DNA of 64,000 bases, from positions 62,001 to 126,000 of the forward strand of contig JAKOVW010000079.1 of NCBI GenBank assembly GCA_029781865.1. Direction: 5' to 3'. The position numbers and the translations under genes are program-made. Below the pieces are notes generated by a model, which had not been told where the DNA came from, searched no databases, and saw nothing but the letters and a program-made list of their open reading frames with translations. This DNA is from Bacteroidota bacterium (GTDB lineage Bacteria > Bacteroidota > Bacteroidia > Chitinophagales > Saprospiraceae). Below are positions 52,996 to 62,595 of the stretch, one piece after another; within the stretch, counting starts at the first letter, position 1, and each line of letters starts with the position of its first letter.

Positions 52996-55911
52996 CTATA
53001 TTTTAATAAATCGAATGATGTCAAAAAATTGTTTGCCTTCCATTTTAACATACAAAAATCCGGATGGATATTTATCAATATTTAATATGATTGTATTTTG
53101 TTTTGAGATTGGATTTGATTTTTGTTTGCTTATTAAATTACCGGCACTGTCAAAAATAGTCAATTCAATTTCAGTATCTTTATTTTGCGGAATGTTGATA
53201 ATTAATTGGTCATTAGCCGGATTTGGATGAAAGTTTGTTTCTTTCGTATTAAGCACATTGTGATTGGCGACTGTAATGCAATTGATATCCCCCGATTGAC
53301 TTAAAGTACAGCCAAATGCATCTGAAAACTGTACAGTATAGTGATCCAGATTATTTAACGTATCGCCATTTTGATTGCCCGAAATTAAAATTCCACCAGC
53401 ATGACTTTCTGCAAGAATGTTCATAATGGCTTTGCCTGTTGGGTTTCCGAGCGTATCCGTTATACAATGGTAAGACACAACTAAGTTAGGTCTGGAATAA
53501 GCACAGGAATCAAATTTACAAGTAATATCGCCACTCGTTGATGAACTGCAACCTGCTTCGTCAATAACTACTGTTTCAAAATGTTGTCCCTGATCCAACA
53601 AGTCTCCGGTCTTATTTCCTGTTAAGTTGTAATTTCCAAGATTTCCTTTGATATCAATTTGCAGAATGGCTTTCAATAAAGTGTCGACACAAACATAATT
53701 AGCTGTTGCAGAAAGTTTCGATTGGCTGCAATCAAAGGGCGGGCAATTAATTTTACCTTCTTCGATTACATAACAGGAATCCGAATCGATGATAATAACT
53801 TGATAAGAATCTCCATGTTTTAACTTAGCACCATCCTGAGTTCCGTATATAAAATAAGCTCCACTTCCACCCTTTCCATTGATGTGCAGAATAACCTCTC
53901 CGGTTTGTCTTCCTATATTATCAACAAGGCATTCTGAATTTAAGGTTATATCCAGAGTTGAATTTTTACACTTTGCGGGAGGGCTGCAATCAATACTTAC
54001 CTTGTCAAAATCCCGGCAACCCGCTTCATCTTCAATAAAAGCTTCAGCAGTAGTGCCCGGATAAAAAATATCATTGGAAGAGGGCCCTTCATATTTATAT
54101 TGTCCGGTTCCACCAGAGGCGAGATAATTTACTTTTCCTAAAACTCCATGAAGGCATTCCACCTGCAACTGAAGTTTAAGCTTGGTATAGGGTGTTGTCT
54201 TGCTTAATTCATCAATTCGCACACATAGAGCACCTTCTGATGCTTTTAAAGGATTCACAGCAGCAATAATCTGCAAATAATAGGTTTTTCCGGCAACTAG
54301 TCCAGTAAGTGAAATAAAGCCGGAACAAGGGTCAGGGGTTTTGCCACAGGCAAATTCTTGCAAGCTTGTGCATGTTCCGGAGTAAACAGCCCAATTATAT
54401 AAAAACCCGCTTTCGATAATAAGTGCAACATTTTTTTCTGCGGGTGCTACAAAACTGTACCAAACATCAGGGGCTGAATAAACCACGCAACTTGGCTTGA
54501 TATTGCTTTTAATACTATTGATCGTCGAAGTTGCCTGGCAAACCTGATTTAAATTTATGGCTTTGGCAGTAGGACAATCTTCATTAGCCGGTTTATCAGG
54601 TGATTTGGTTTTAACTTCAAGACAAAGATGTCCTTCGACTGTAGAAAAATAACCACTAACCTGAATGAAATAGTCTCCATTCAAAACAGGATTAGATAAA
54701 ACCATTTTGCCGCCTAAATCTTCACACTTTACTTCTTCCAGTTGGTTGCAGTTGCCTTTATAAATTGTAAGAACATCTGCAAAATCAGCATGTGATATAA
54801 TTTCCAGTGATTGCGTTGTAGTAGCTTTAAAACTATACCACACATCTGCTCTCGATTTGTTATTCAAACTAGGCACTGGATTTGTAAAATCTGCTGAAAT
54901 GTTTTGTTGTATAGTACAATTCGAGTTGATCAAAACAGGGATACTATTCGCACAATGATCATTGGCTGGTGGCGTAGGATCCAATTTTTGTACAGAAATG
55001 CAAAGATCCCCGACATCATCCCTTCCATAATATCCATACTGTCTGGCAACTCTGAAATAATATGTCTTACCACTTTCCACCTGAATATAATTTCGCTCGC
55101 CTTCAAATCCATATTCGTCCGTATTAAAACATGCAAGATCATTAAGGGATGGACAAGTACCTTCATAAACGCTCACAGCATCATTGAAGCCGGCAAGTGT
55201 ATTTATCTTGATAAAGCCTGAATAATTGCTTATAAATTTATACCAAAGTCCCTGAGTATAAGTACCAGTGCATTTAGCAGGAGGCCCTGTGAAAAATGCA
55301 CCGGTATTATTCCCTGCTAAGCAAGGTTTGTCTAATTGTATTGCAACAGCCCTTGAGCAATCATCATTATCGGGACCATACAAAGACAGATTATCAATCA
55401 GAATAAGACTATTGTAGTCATTTCCATCAGCTGCGTACTCAAAAGTAAATTTCATTTTCCGATTTGAGCCTGATGTATTAATAGACAGATTTTGTGTGAT
55501 CAATACGACACCACTTTGGGTAACATCAGAAGTAAATGTTTGCATCAAAGAGCTAACTCCGTCAATAATTGCATACAATTTTAAACTGCTGTTTGGATTT
55601 GTTTTGGTGAATTTTAATCCATAAGAAAATGAATATTGGTCATAAGCGAATAGATCAAATTCTTTGGTACTGATTGAAAACTTTTTGGCTGAATTATCGC
55701 TTTTATTACCTTGCGTGTAGACGATACTGCAAGAGGCGTCGTAACTTGGCATTAAACTGCTTTTAATAATAGAAAAGCCATAGGTTCCTTCTTCTGTTTT
55801 TAGCGACCACTGTGCAGGTAACGAACAGGCCGCGAATTGTTCCGAAGTAATAAAATTCTGAGCGTGCAAAAATGGAATGCTCATGATTAAAAGACAAATT
55901 ATATTTTTCAT
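52996..55911 (-). CDS. Large secreted protein with PPC-like and SprB-like repeats and a T9SS sorting domain
   Basis: A 971-residue exported protein, signal 1-17. Residues about 20-180 form a jelly-roll-like domain. Three Cys-rich PPC-like units follow (about 184-316, 318-435, 445-570), each starting with an NDxCxxAxxI type block and containing VWYSF or LWYKF. Then come four SprB-like repeats (about 580-885), with GGSGxY or variants, DEAGC and a closing SIDC/INC/DITC. A T9SS type A domain (from FHPNPANDQLIINIP) ends it. This is a cell-surface adhesin-like or motility-related architecture. The repeats are diverged, so they are not recent duplications. It lies between DUF1501 and the M4 peptidase in the same operon. 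Confidence 0.87.
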   Translation of the reverse strand: MKNIICLLIMSIPFLHAQNFITSEQFAACSLPAQWSLKTEEGTYGFSIIKSSLMPSYDASCSIVYTQGNKSDNSAKKFSISTKEFDLFAYDQYSFSYGLKFTKTNPNSSLKLYAIIDGVSSLMQTFTSDVTQSGVVLITQNLSINTSGSNRKMKFTFEYAADGNDYNSLILIDNLSLYGPDNDDCSRAVAIQLDKPCLAGNNTGAFFTGPPAKCTGTYTQGLWYKFISNYSGFIKINTLAGFNDAVSVYEGTCPSLNDLACFNTDEYGFEGERNYIQVESGKTYYFRVARQYGYYGRDDVGDLCISVQKLDPTPPANDHCANSIPVLINSNCTIQQNISADFTNPVPSLNNKSRADVWYSFKATTTQSLEIISHADFADVLTIYKGNCNQLEEVKCEDLGGKMVLSNPVLNGDYFIQVSGYFSTVEGHLCLEVKTKSPDKPANEDCPTAKAINLNQVCQATSTINSIKSNIKPSCVVYSAPDVWYSFVAPAEKNVALIIESGFLYNWAVYSGTCTSLQEFACGKTPDPCSGFISLTGLVAGKTYYLQIIAAVNPLKASEGALCVRIDELSKTTPYTKLKLQLQVECLHGVLGKVNYLASGGTGQYKYEGPSSNDIFYPGTTAEAFIEDEAGCRDFDKVSIDCSPPAKCKNSTLDITLNSECLVDNIGRQTGEVILHINGKGGSGAYFIYGTQDGAKLKHGDSYQVIIIDSDSCYVIEEGKINCPPFDCSQSKLSATANYVCVDTLLKAILQIDIKGNLGNYNLTGNKTGDLLDQGQHFETVVIDEAGCSSSTSGDITCKFDSCAYSRPNLVVSYHCITDTLGNPTGKAIMNILAESHAGGILISGNQNGDTLNNLDHYTVQFSDAFGCTLSQSGDINCITVANHNVLNTKETNFHPNPANDQLIINIPQNKDTEIELTIFDSAGNLISKQKSNPISKQNTIILNIDKYPSGFLYVKMEGKQFFDIIRFIKI

Positions 55912-55922
55912 AGCTTCAGAAT

Positions 55923-57611
55923 TTAAAAAATATTAAATCTTCTCATAAATGTTTTTCCGGCACTATCCAATTGATAAATGTATTCACCTGGAGGCATTTT
56001 CCATTTTACAGGATCAAGAGGGATCGTATACGAGCCTTTTTGTGTATAGCCGTCGAGTAAATTGGCAATGGTTTTTCCATTTACTGATTTAATAACTAGC
56101 TTCACTTCATTGGCCTGAAGTTGAGAAAATTTGATTTCAATAATTTTGTTATTTATTTCATTTGGATTATGACCTAATAGAACAGAATTGTAATTAGAAC
56201 CCAAACTCTTTCCAGTACACGGATTGTCAAATAAATTTAATCTTGGATAGTTAGCTCCCAAACTAAAATCGACAAGTTCTGTTTCAAGGCACATCCATTG
56301 CTCAAGTACACTGGCATACATAGATCTGAAATCGATACAGGATTCATTTTCAAAATAAACTCTGGTATCTCCTGCTTTCAAAGTAGCATCATTCAGATTA
56401 ATCGGAGAACCTAAAAATCCTCCTTTGACTCCATCTCCAAAAACCATCATTGGAGACATATTGCCGTGATCTGTACCCATAGAGCCATTTTCGCGAATGG
56501 TTCTTCCGAATTCAGAAAAATTCATCATGCATACATTTTTATCAAAACCATCCGCTTTCAGGTCATTGAAAAATGCAGAGACGGATTCAGCAATATTTTT
56601 TAAAAGACCGTTGTGATAACTATGCTGATTAGCATGCGTATCAAAGCCGTCGATATAAACCATGTAAATACGTGTGCCCAATTTACCCTTGATTAGCCTG
56701 GCAACAATCTTTAATTGTTCTGCCAACCGCGAAGTCGTGTTATTTGGATAGGTGACTTTGTTTACAGTGGAATTATATGCCTGGGTTACTGTTTGAGAGT
56801 ACCGCAATGAATTGTTTGTCAGTTGTCTCAAAAATTCAATTTCCTGTCCCTGAGGACAATCACTCAATCCGTCGGTTGGATATAATTTTCCATATTGAGC
56901 GAGGCGATAAAATTCATTGGGATCATTAAACACCAATTCAAATTGCTGATTTGTTGGTGATTTAAAAATCAAGTCTGCATTATAGCCTATTCGCAATGCA
57001 GGTGGAACCGTTGGAGGAGTCTCTGTAAAAGTTGGAAAATCCTGTTCGAGATATCTTCCGATGAATCCTGAATTATGCCTTGGATCATTTAAACTATTTG
57101 CAGCACCAGCCCAATTATCAATGGACGAGAAATGGGAATAATCCTGATTGGCATATCCGACATTATGCAATATCGCCATATTGCCGTCATTCCACATAGG
57201 CATCAGAGCTGACATTGAAGAAGGCAAAGCATAATCCGATGCCCCGAATCCGGATAAAACCGTTGAATTGTCGTAATCAGTTCCAAATTTCTGACTAATG
57301 TTTGGCCGGTAATTCAAGTATTCCGCTTTACCAGCAGAGTCTGAATGTGGAAAAACCATATTTAATCCATCATTCCCTCCAAACATCTTTATTAAGACCA
57401 ATATATTGTCCCCACCTGCCATGGATGGCGCCAAAAAATTATTTGAAAACAGGGGACTTACCGGTATGCCGCTTAATAAAAGTGAACCTAAACCCGCGAT
57501 TCCTCCGGTTAGTAAAAATTGTCTTCTGTTCCATAATAAATGATCTTCATTGTGTTTCTCTCCAAGATCTGAACGGAATAAATTTTCATTGTAATTATGA
57601 TCGTTGCACAT
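55923..57611 (-). CDS. DUF1501 protein with Tat signal and T9SS sorting domain
   Basis: A 562-residue secreted sulfatase-like (alkaline phosphatase superfamily) DUF1501 protein. The N-terminus has a Tat-type motif NRRQFLLTGGIAGLGSLLLSG (residues 28-48), typical of the family. The core includes VLIKMFGGNDGLNMVFPHSD, the segment YMVYIDGFDTHANQHSYHNGLL, and MNFSEFGRTIRENGSMGTDHGNMSPMMVFG with metal-ligand Asp/His. The last ~70 residues form a T9SS-like beta domain ending in MRRFNIF. It is paired as usual with DUF1800 (17-base gap). Its biochemical function is unknown. Export by Tat then T9SS would mean that it folds before crossing the inner membrane. Confidence 0.9.
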   Translation of the reverse strand: MCNDHNYNENLFRSDLGEKHNEDHLLWNRRQFLLTGGIAGLGSLLLSGIPVSPLFSNNFLAPSMAGGDNILVLIKMFGGNDGLNMVFPHSDSAGKAEYLNYRPNISQKFGTDYDNSTVLSGFGASDYALPSSMSALMPMWNDGNMAILHNVGYANQDYSHFSSIDNWAGAANSLNDPRHNSGFIGRYLEQDFPTFTETPPTVPPALRIGYNADLIFKSPTNQQFELVFNDPNEFYRLAQYGKLYPTDGLSDCPQGQEIEFLRQLTNNSLRYSQTVTQAYNSTVNKVTYPNNTTSRLAEQLKIVARLIKGKLGTRIYMVYIDGFDTHANQHSYHNGLLKNIAESVSAFFNDLKADGFDKNVCMMNFSEFGRTIRENGSMGTDHGNMSPMMVFGDGVKGGFLGSPINLNDATLKAGDTRVYFENESCIDFRSMYASVLEQWMCLETELVDFSLGANYPRLNLFDNPCTGKSLGSNYNSVLLGHNPNEINNKIIEIKFSQLQANEVKLVIKSVNGKTIANLLDGYTQKGSYTIPLDPVKWKMPPGEYIYQLDSAGKTFMRRFNIF

Positions 57612-57628
57612 ATGAAATAATTATGGAG

Positions 57629-59272
57629 TTATAATAATTGGAATTCAGGAAGTGATATTAAATAATTCATCAAGGTGATAAATTGATTGGGTACAGTTAC
57701 ATAATCTAAAGTCCAGGTACCATTTAAATAGTAATTGGAGGGAACCAATGATTTAAAAACACCAATTGATGTTTGTATTATATCTTCCGCAAGATCAGTG
57801 GTAAAAAAGTAAGCGATAACAGCGCGAACAATTAAATCAGGATCATTGACATTATTGCTCAGTGATTTTAAAAATTGCCTGTATTTTTCTTTTGTCGTGT
57901 CATATTGCAGGTAATAACCAAAGGCATCTCTGTTGTATTTCCATCGATTGACCAGGGTGAATTCATTTAGCCAGGACCGGTATCCCGGCCAGCCTGCAAC
58001 ATTGATTGGATTGAATAAGGTTTGACCTAAATTGGAAGCAGCTGAATAAATAAAACTCAGCGTGTCGCGATTTAATGTATTCGGATAATTGGCGGGATCG
58101 GTAACTTCAGCCTGAAATGAATTATTAAGCCATTTGTATTTAAAGAAATCCTTACCGGGTTCCAGATCAAGGCTCCTGAAAAAATGGATTAGGTTATCAA
58201 TATGACTTTTAATCACTAAACCCATGGCTTCATCTTCAAAAAAGTGCTCACTCTTAAAAAGAGTCTTTAGCACTTCTGCTATATTGAATTTACTGTTGAT
58301 AAAAACAGTAGCTAAACCATCAACTATTTCCTGAGGCGGGTCATTGTAGAGATAAAATTTGTATAACTTTTTACAAATGTGACGGGCAACTTCGTTTTTC
58401 TTTACATCGAAAATTACATTGTGAAATTGATCGTATTCGGATTTTGCCAATGTTTTGCCGATATCATCATCTGCAGGAACTTTTCCTCCGTTATTTCCAA
58501 CGGATTTACCAAAAACGACTTTGTTCTTCCAATCATGATTATATCTGTAAAACACATATTCTCCAACTTTCAAAGGCCCGATGTAATACTGGCCGTCATT
58601 TCCCTGATAATACTGAATGTTCCATCCGGTTAATATTCGAGCTGCTTCAGCTACATCCTTCTGGGTGTAATTGCCTATACCCATGGTGAACAATTCCATT
58701 AGTTCGCGTCCGTAATTTTCATTTGGAGCATAAACCACATTAGAGTTACCATTTAGATATAAGATCATGGCCGGGGTAAGGCCAATCGCTTTTGTGAATT
58801 CCTTAAAATCGCCTAAAGCATACTTGTGAAGAATCCAATAATATTGAAAAACCCAGGTAGGTCTGTTTCCGGTAGCATCAGAAGTCGTGACAAAATGATT
58901 AGACCAAAATAATACTAATTTATGCCTGACACCTTCTGTAATCATTCCATTAAACCACATGTGCACCAGTTCAAGGTATTTATAGTAGGCATTGGGATCT
59001 TCTGCAAGACTTTGTTCCTTCCAATCATAGGTATAATCATACGTACGCACACCCACCTTGCGATCACCAGGCAATGGATGCGAAATGGCAGTATTAATAA
59101 GGTAATCTATAAGTACAGAAGGTTTATTGGCTTTTGCCGCATTGATAAGATAAAGGGGAGCACCATTGCAAAGCTTATTGTAGAGATGGTGTATTCTTTT
59201 CTCATTCCATGGCTTAGAGGGACTTGGAATATACTCCTGCAAACCTCCGGTTAGACATTTATTATCAGGCAT
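57629..59272 (-). CDS. DUF1800 domain protein
   Basis: A 547-residue protein. The DUF1800 core is clear: HKLVLFWSNHFVTTSD, GDFKEFTKAIGLTPAMILYLNGNSN, NENYGRELMELFTMGIGNYTQKDVAEAARILTGW, and YDQFHNVIFDVKKNEVARHICKKLYKFYL, plus WPGYRSWLNEFTLVNRW. The family is found next to DUF1501 in many phyla and is thought to work with it; activity is unknown. I see no signal peptide, so whether it is exported is unclear, unlike its three partners. First gene of the four-gene surface operon, starting at ATG 59272. Confidence 0.92.
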   Translation of the reverse strand: MPDNKCLTGGLQEYIPSPSKPWNEKRIHHLYNKLCNGAPLYLINAAKANKPSVLIDYLINTAISHPLPGDRKVGVRTYDYTYDWKEQSLAEDPNAYYKYLELVHMWFNGMITEGVRHKLVLFWSNHFVTTSDATGNRPTWVFQYYWILHKYALGDFKEFTKAIGLTPAMILYLNGNSNVVYAPNENYGRELMELFTMGIGNYTQKDVAEAARILTGWNIQYYQGNDGQYYIGPLKVGEYVFYRYNHDWKNKVVFGKSVGNNGGKVPADDDIGKTLAKSEYDQFHNVIFDVKKNEVARHICKKLYKFYLYNDPPQEIVDGLATVFINSKFNIAEVLKTLFKSEHFFEDEAMGLVIKSHIDNLIHFFRSLDLEPGKDFFKYKWLNNSFQAEVTDPANYPNTLNRDTLSFIYSAASNLGQTLFNPINVAGWPGYRSWLNEFTLVNRWKYNRDAFGYYLQYDTTKEKYRQFLKSLSNNVNDPDLIVRAVIAYFFTTDLAEDIIQTSIGVFKSLVPSNYYLNGTWTLDYVTVPNQFITLMNYLISLPEFQLL

Positions 59273-59330
59273 AACTCGTTTATTTTACCATTGTAAAATT
59301 AACTGAATTATGCCATTGGCAAAATAAAAT

Positions 59331-59366
59331 TAAAAGGCTTGAAGGGTTTCCCCAACAAGCCTTTTA
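59331..59366 (-). terminator. Intrinsic terminator of dnaK
   Basis: A perfect 11-bp stem (TAAAAGGCTTG / CAAGCCTTTTA) with a 14-base loop, starting 26 bases past the dnaK stop. The T-run follows on the minus strand. Confidence 0.8.
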
Positions 59367-59392
59367 AAAATTCCAGAATAATCCTTTATGAA

Positions 59393-61297
59393 TTAACTCT
59401 TGTTTACTTCTTCAAACTCAACATCTGTGACTTTTTCATCTCCTCCGGTTTGATTTTGGGAGCTTTGAGCCCCATTTCCTCCAGCCTGATCAGCTTGCGA
59501 AGCTTTATAAATATCTTCGCTTGCTGCCTGCCATGCAGTGTTCAATGCAGACAGATGCTTTTCGATATTGTCCAGATCCTGTGTCTTATGAGCCGTTTTC
59601 AATGCATCCAGTGCAGAATCAATATTTGCTTTTTTATCTGAAGGGATCTTATCGCCATAGTCTTTGAGTTGTTTTTCTGTTTGGAAAATCATGGCATCCG
59701 CCTCATTGATTTTATCGGCTTTCTCCCTCAGCTTTTTATCCAGATCGGCGTTAGCTGCGGCTTCATTTTTCATTTTCTCAATTTCTTCTTTTGAAAGTCC
59801 GGTAGAAGCCTCGATTCTGATGTTCTGTTTTTTTCCGGTTCCTTTATCCATGGCGCTGACATTCAAAATGCCATTTGCATCTATATCAAAGGTTACTTCA
59901 ACTTGAGGCAGACCTCTTGGCGCAGGTGGAATTCCATCCAGGATAAATCTTCCAACTGACCTGTTATCTCTGGCCATTGGTCGTTCTCCTTGCAGTATAT
60001 GGATTTCAACTGATGGCTGGTTATCCGCAGCAGTTGAATACACTTTGGATTTCTTGGTAGGAATGGTTGAATTAGATTCAATTACGACATCATATACACC
60101 ACCCAAAGTCTCAATTCCCAATGAAAGCGGTGTCACATCCAACAATAAGACATCTTTAACTTCACCCGTTAATACCCCACCCTGTATGCCGGCTCCAATG
60201 GCAACGACTTCATCCGGATTTACACCCTTATTTGGCTTCTTTCCAAAGAATTCTTCCACAACTTGCTGAATTCTTGGAATTCTTGTCGAACCACCGACTA
60301 AAATGATTTCATCAATTTGATTTTTTGACTTACCGGCATCACGCAAAGCGTCTTCACATGGCTTCAATGTTCTTCTTACCAGATCATCTGCTAATTGTTC
60401 AAATTTCGCCCTGGTAAGCTTTAAAACCAGGTGTTTGGGAACGCCATCCATGGCAGTGATATAAGGAAGATTGATTTCAGTTTCTACCGAACTGGATAAT
60501 TCAATTTTAGCCTTTTCAGCTGCTTCTTTAAGTCTTTGCAAGGCCATTGGATCTTTTCTAAGATCTATATTCTCTTGTGATTTGAATTGATCTGCGAGAA
60601 AATCAATTATCACGTGGTCAAAGTCATCTCCACCCAAATGGGTATCTCCATTGGTTGATTTCACTTCAAAAACACCTTCGCCAAGCTCTAGTATGGAAAT
60701 ATCAAATGTACCTCCACCAAGATCGTAAACAGCGATTGTCATGTCCTTGGATTTTTTATCCAATCCGTAAGCTAAAGCAGCAGCAGTTGGTTCGTTGATA
60801 ATTCTTTTTACGGTGAGACCTGCAATTTCTCCGGCCTCCTTAGTGGCTTGTCTCTGGGAGTCATTAAAATAAGCAGGAACAGTAATCACTGCTTCTGTTA
60901 CTTCATGACCCAGATAATCTTCCGCAGTTTTCTTCATTTTTTGAAGAACCATGGCTGAAATTTCCTGTGGGGAATATAATCTCCCATCGATATCAACCCT
61001 GCAGGTATTATTATCACCTTTTACCACTTTGTAAGGCATGCGCTCCATCTCTTTTTTCATTTCATCGAAACGTCCGCCCATAAATCGCTTTATGGAAGAG
61101 ATTGTTTTTCTGGAATTTGTTATGGCCTGCCGTTTTGCCGGGTCTCCGACTTTACGCTCACCGTTGTCCAGAAAAGCAACAACGGATGGAGTTGTTCTTC
61201 TTCCCTCATCATTGGCAATGACAACAGGTTCATTACCTTCCATTACCGCTACACACGAGTTTGTAGTTCCTAAATCTATACCTATAATTTTTCCCAT
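59393..61297 (-). CDS. dnaK: Hsp70 chaperone DnaK
   Basis: A 634-residue ATP-driven chaperone, full length. The nucleotide-binding domain starts [20 protein letters not shown] and includes [37 protein letters not shown] and [13 protein letters not shown]. The substrate-binding domain begins [14 protein letters not shown], and the C-terminal tail ends DVEFEEVNK. No grpE or dnaJ is adjacent. It starts at ATG 61297. Upstream lies a 10-bp inverted repeat (61388-61417) that could be an operator or the terminator of the gene before it. I see no CIRCE element. Confidence 0.98.
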   Translation of the reverse strand: MGKIIGIDLGTTNSCVAVMEGNEPVVIANDEGRRTTPSVVAFLDNGERKVGDPAKRQAITNSRKTISSIKRFMGGRFDEMKKEMERMPYKVVKGDNNTCRVDIDGRLYSPQEISAMVLQKMKKTAEDYLGHEVTEAVITVPAYFNDSQRQATKEAGEIAGLTVKRIINEPTAAALAYGLDKKSKDMTIAVYDLGGGTFDISILELGEGVFEVKSTNGDTHLGGDDFDHVIIDFLADQFKSQENIDLRKDPMALQRLKEAAEKAKIELSSSVETEINLPYITAMDGVPKHLVLKLTRAKFEQLADDLVRRTLKPCEDALRDAGKSKNQIDEIILVGGSTRIPRIQQVVEEFFGKKPNKGVNPDEVVAIGAGIQGGVLTGEVKDVLLLDVTPLSLGIETLGGVYDVVIESNSTIPTKKSKVYSTAADNQPSVEIHILQGERPMARDNRSVGRFILDGIPPAPRGLPQVEVTFDIDANGILNVSAMDKGTGKKQNIRIEASTGLSKEEIEKMKNEAAANADLDKKLREKADKINEADAMIFQTEKQLKDYGDKIPSDKKANIDSALDALKTAHKTQDLDNIEKHLSALNTAWQAASEDIYKASQADQAGGNGAQSSQNQTGGDEKVTDVEFEEVNKS

Positions 61298-61387
61298 TTT
61301 TTTGAATTTGAAATTGATGGCTCAATACTTATGCCATCCTGAAATTCAGGAAATTATGTCAGAAAACAGCCAGTAAAAATGTTAATT

Positions 61388-61417
61388 ATGACATATTCAG
61401 AAAATTTAATATGTCAT
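61388..61417. promoter_or_regulatory. Perfect 10-bp inverted repeat upstream of dnaK
   Basis: ATGACATATT and AATATGTCAT flank a 10-base spacer. The element is 90 bases upstream of dnaK and 15 bases downstream of the DUF4249 gene stop. It may be a heat-shock or other operator or a weak AT-rich terminator; no T-run supports the latter. Confidence 0.4.
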
Positions 61418-61432
61418 TAAGTCAGGATATTC

Positions 61433-62482
61433 TTATTTGAAATTGAGGTCGCGGGTTAATGGATGGACTTTCAATGAATCAATAGTTGGATCCTCCAGCG
61501 TAATTCTTTTAACAATAGTTAATACCGAGCTAAAGATTCCAAAACCTTCAGAAATATTGGAATATCTTGGAATTTCCTGTGATGCTGTGATCCCTGTATT
61601 TGCATTTAAAATGGTATTGTACTCACTTATTTCAGGTCCACCTCCGGTTAGGAAAAATTCAATTCTGTCAATACTCCGTTCTATTCCGGTGACTGGCGTC
61701 AGCTGCTCATGAAGATTGTTATAAAAGCTGGAGCCATAAACTTTAAGTGTACTGTAGTTATCGTTTTTTCCAGTAGCACCGGGAATTCCGCTTCCCAATG
61801 GAATGTCTATAAACACTGATTTTGTTTCCTGGGTAAATAGATTCAATTCATCTATGTAAATTCTGGCTTTCAAATCAAATACGCTGGTATTGCTTTTATT
61901 CTTCCATTGAAATGGATAGACAGATCCATAAAATAATTTTAATTGCCTGATATTATCACCCGGGTATTCAAAATTGAATTTGCTTACTAAGGCAATCTTT
62001 GAATAAACCAGAGGACTTCCATTATTGCGGTTCAGCTCAAGTCGCACACTATCCCCATCATTCAAAGTGATATCCTTAACACCAAACTTATAAAGGTAAT
62101 TTGGAGCTGTTGCAAATGGACCGTCAATTCTTTTGAAATAGACCGTATCTAATTTGCCATTAATAACTCTGATTTCCTTAATTTCATTATTTCCATCAAC
62201 TCTGGTTAGCGTGCACTCCTTATGGGTCTTTAAATTATATAATTTGACAACAGGATTGATATAATACAGGGAATCCGGCCTCTGTGCAATTTCAGACGCA
62301 GGTATATTTTCATCCACGTAAGCCTTTTCAATCCGGAAATACTGGGTTGAATCAGATCGGTTGATGATGCCGTAAATCACAGGAATATCTTTGTAGGGTT
62401 CCGTTAGCTGGAAGTCTTCTGAACAAGTGCTGAACAAGCAAATTGAAATAAGGCCTGAAGTAATATATTTCCATGAATTCAT
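61433..62482 (-). CDS. DUF4249-type outer-membrane lipoprotein
   Basis: A 349-residue lipoprotein with lipobox FSTC (Cys20) after MNSWKYITSGLISICL. The mature protein is beta-rich with conserved DUF4249 elements: VIYGIINRSDSTQYFRIEKAYVDE near the start, the Tyr/Gly segment NYLYKFGVKDITLNDGDSVRLEL, and SEGFGIFSSVLTIVK toward the C-terminus. The family is common in Bacteroidota and often adjacent to TonB-dependent receptors, but none is here. The function is unknown; a surface-exposed binding role is likely. Single gene divergent from panB. Confidence 0.8.
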   Translation of the reverse strand: MNSWKYITSGLISICLFSTCSEDFQLTEPYKDIPVIYGIINRSDSTQYFRIEKAYVDENIPASEIAQRPDSLYYINPVVKLYNLKTHKECTLTRVDGNNEIKEIRVINGKLDTVYFKRIDGPFATAPNYLYKFGVKDITLNDGDSVRLELNRNNGSPLVYSKIALVSKFNFEYPGDNIRQLKLFYGSVYPFQWKNKSNTSVFDLKARIYIDELNLFTQETKSVFIDIPLGSGIPGATGKNDNYSTLKVYGSSFYNNLHEQLTPVTGIERSIDRIEFFLTGGGPEISEYNTILNANTGITASQEIPRYSNISEGFGIFSSVLTIVKRITLEDPTIDSLKVHPLTRDLNFK

Positions 62483-62595
62483 AGCTCAAAGATAAAGCGG
62501 AAATCAACGTTTTTATAAAGTTTAACTTCTATACACTCTAACGGTTATCCCATTGAATATTGTAAGATTCGCCAAGGACTTTCTAACTTTACACC

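Noticed and set aside
61320-61336. Sigma-54-like -24/-12 pattern (TGGCAT...TTGAG) on the minus strand upstream of dnaK
   Set aside because: The -12 half lacks the GC of TTGCA, and housekeeping dnaK is not expected to use sigma-54; likely coincidence.
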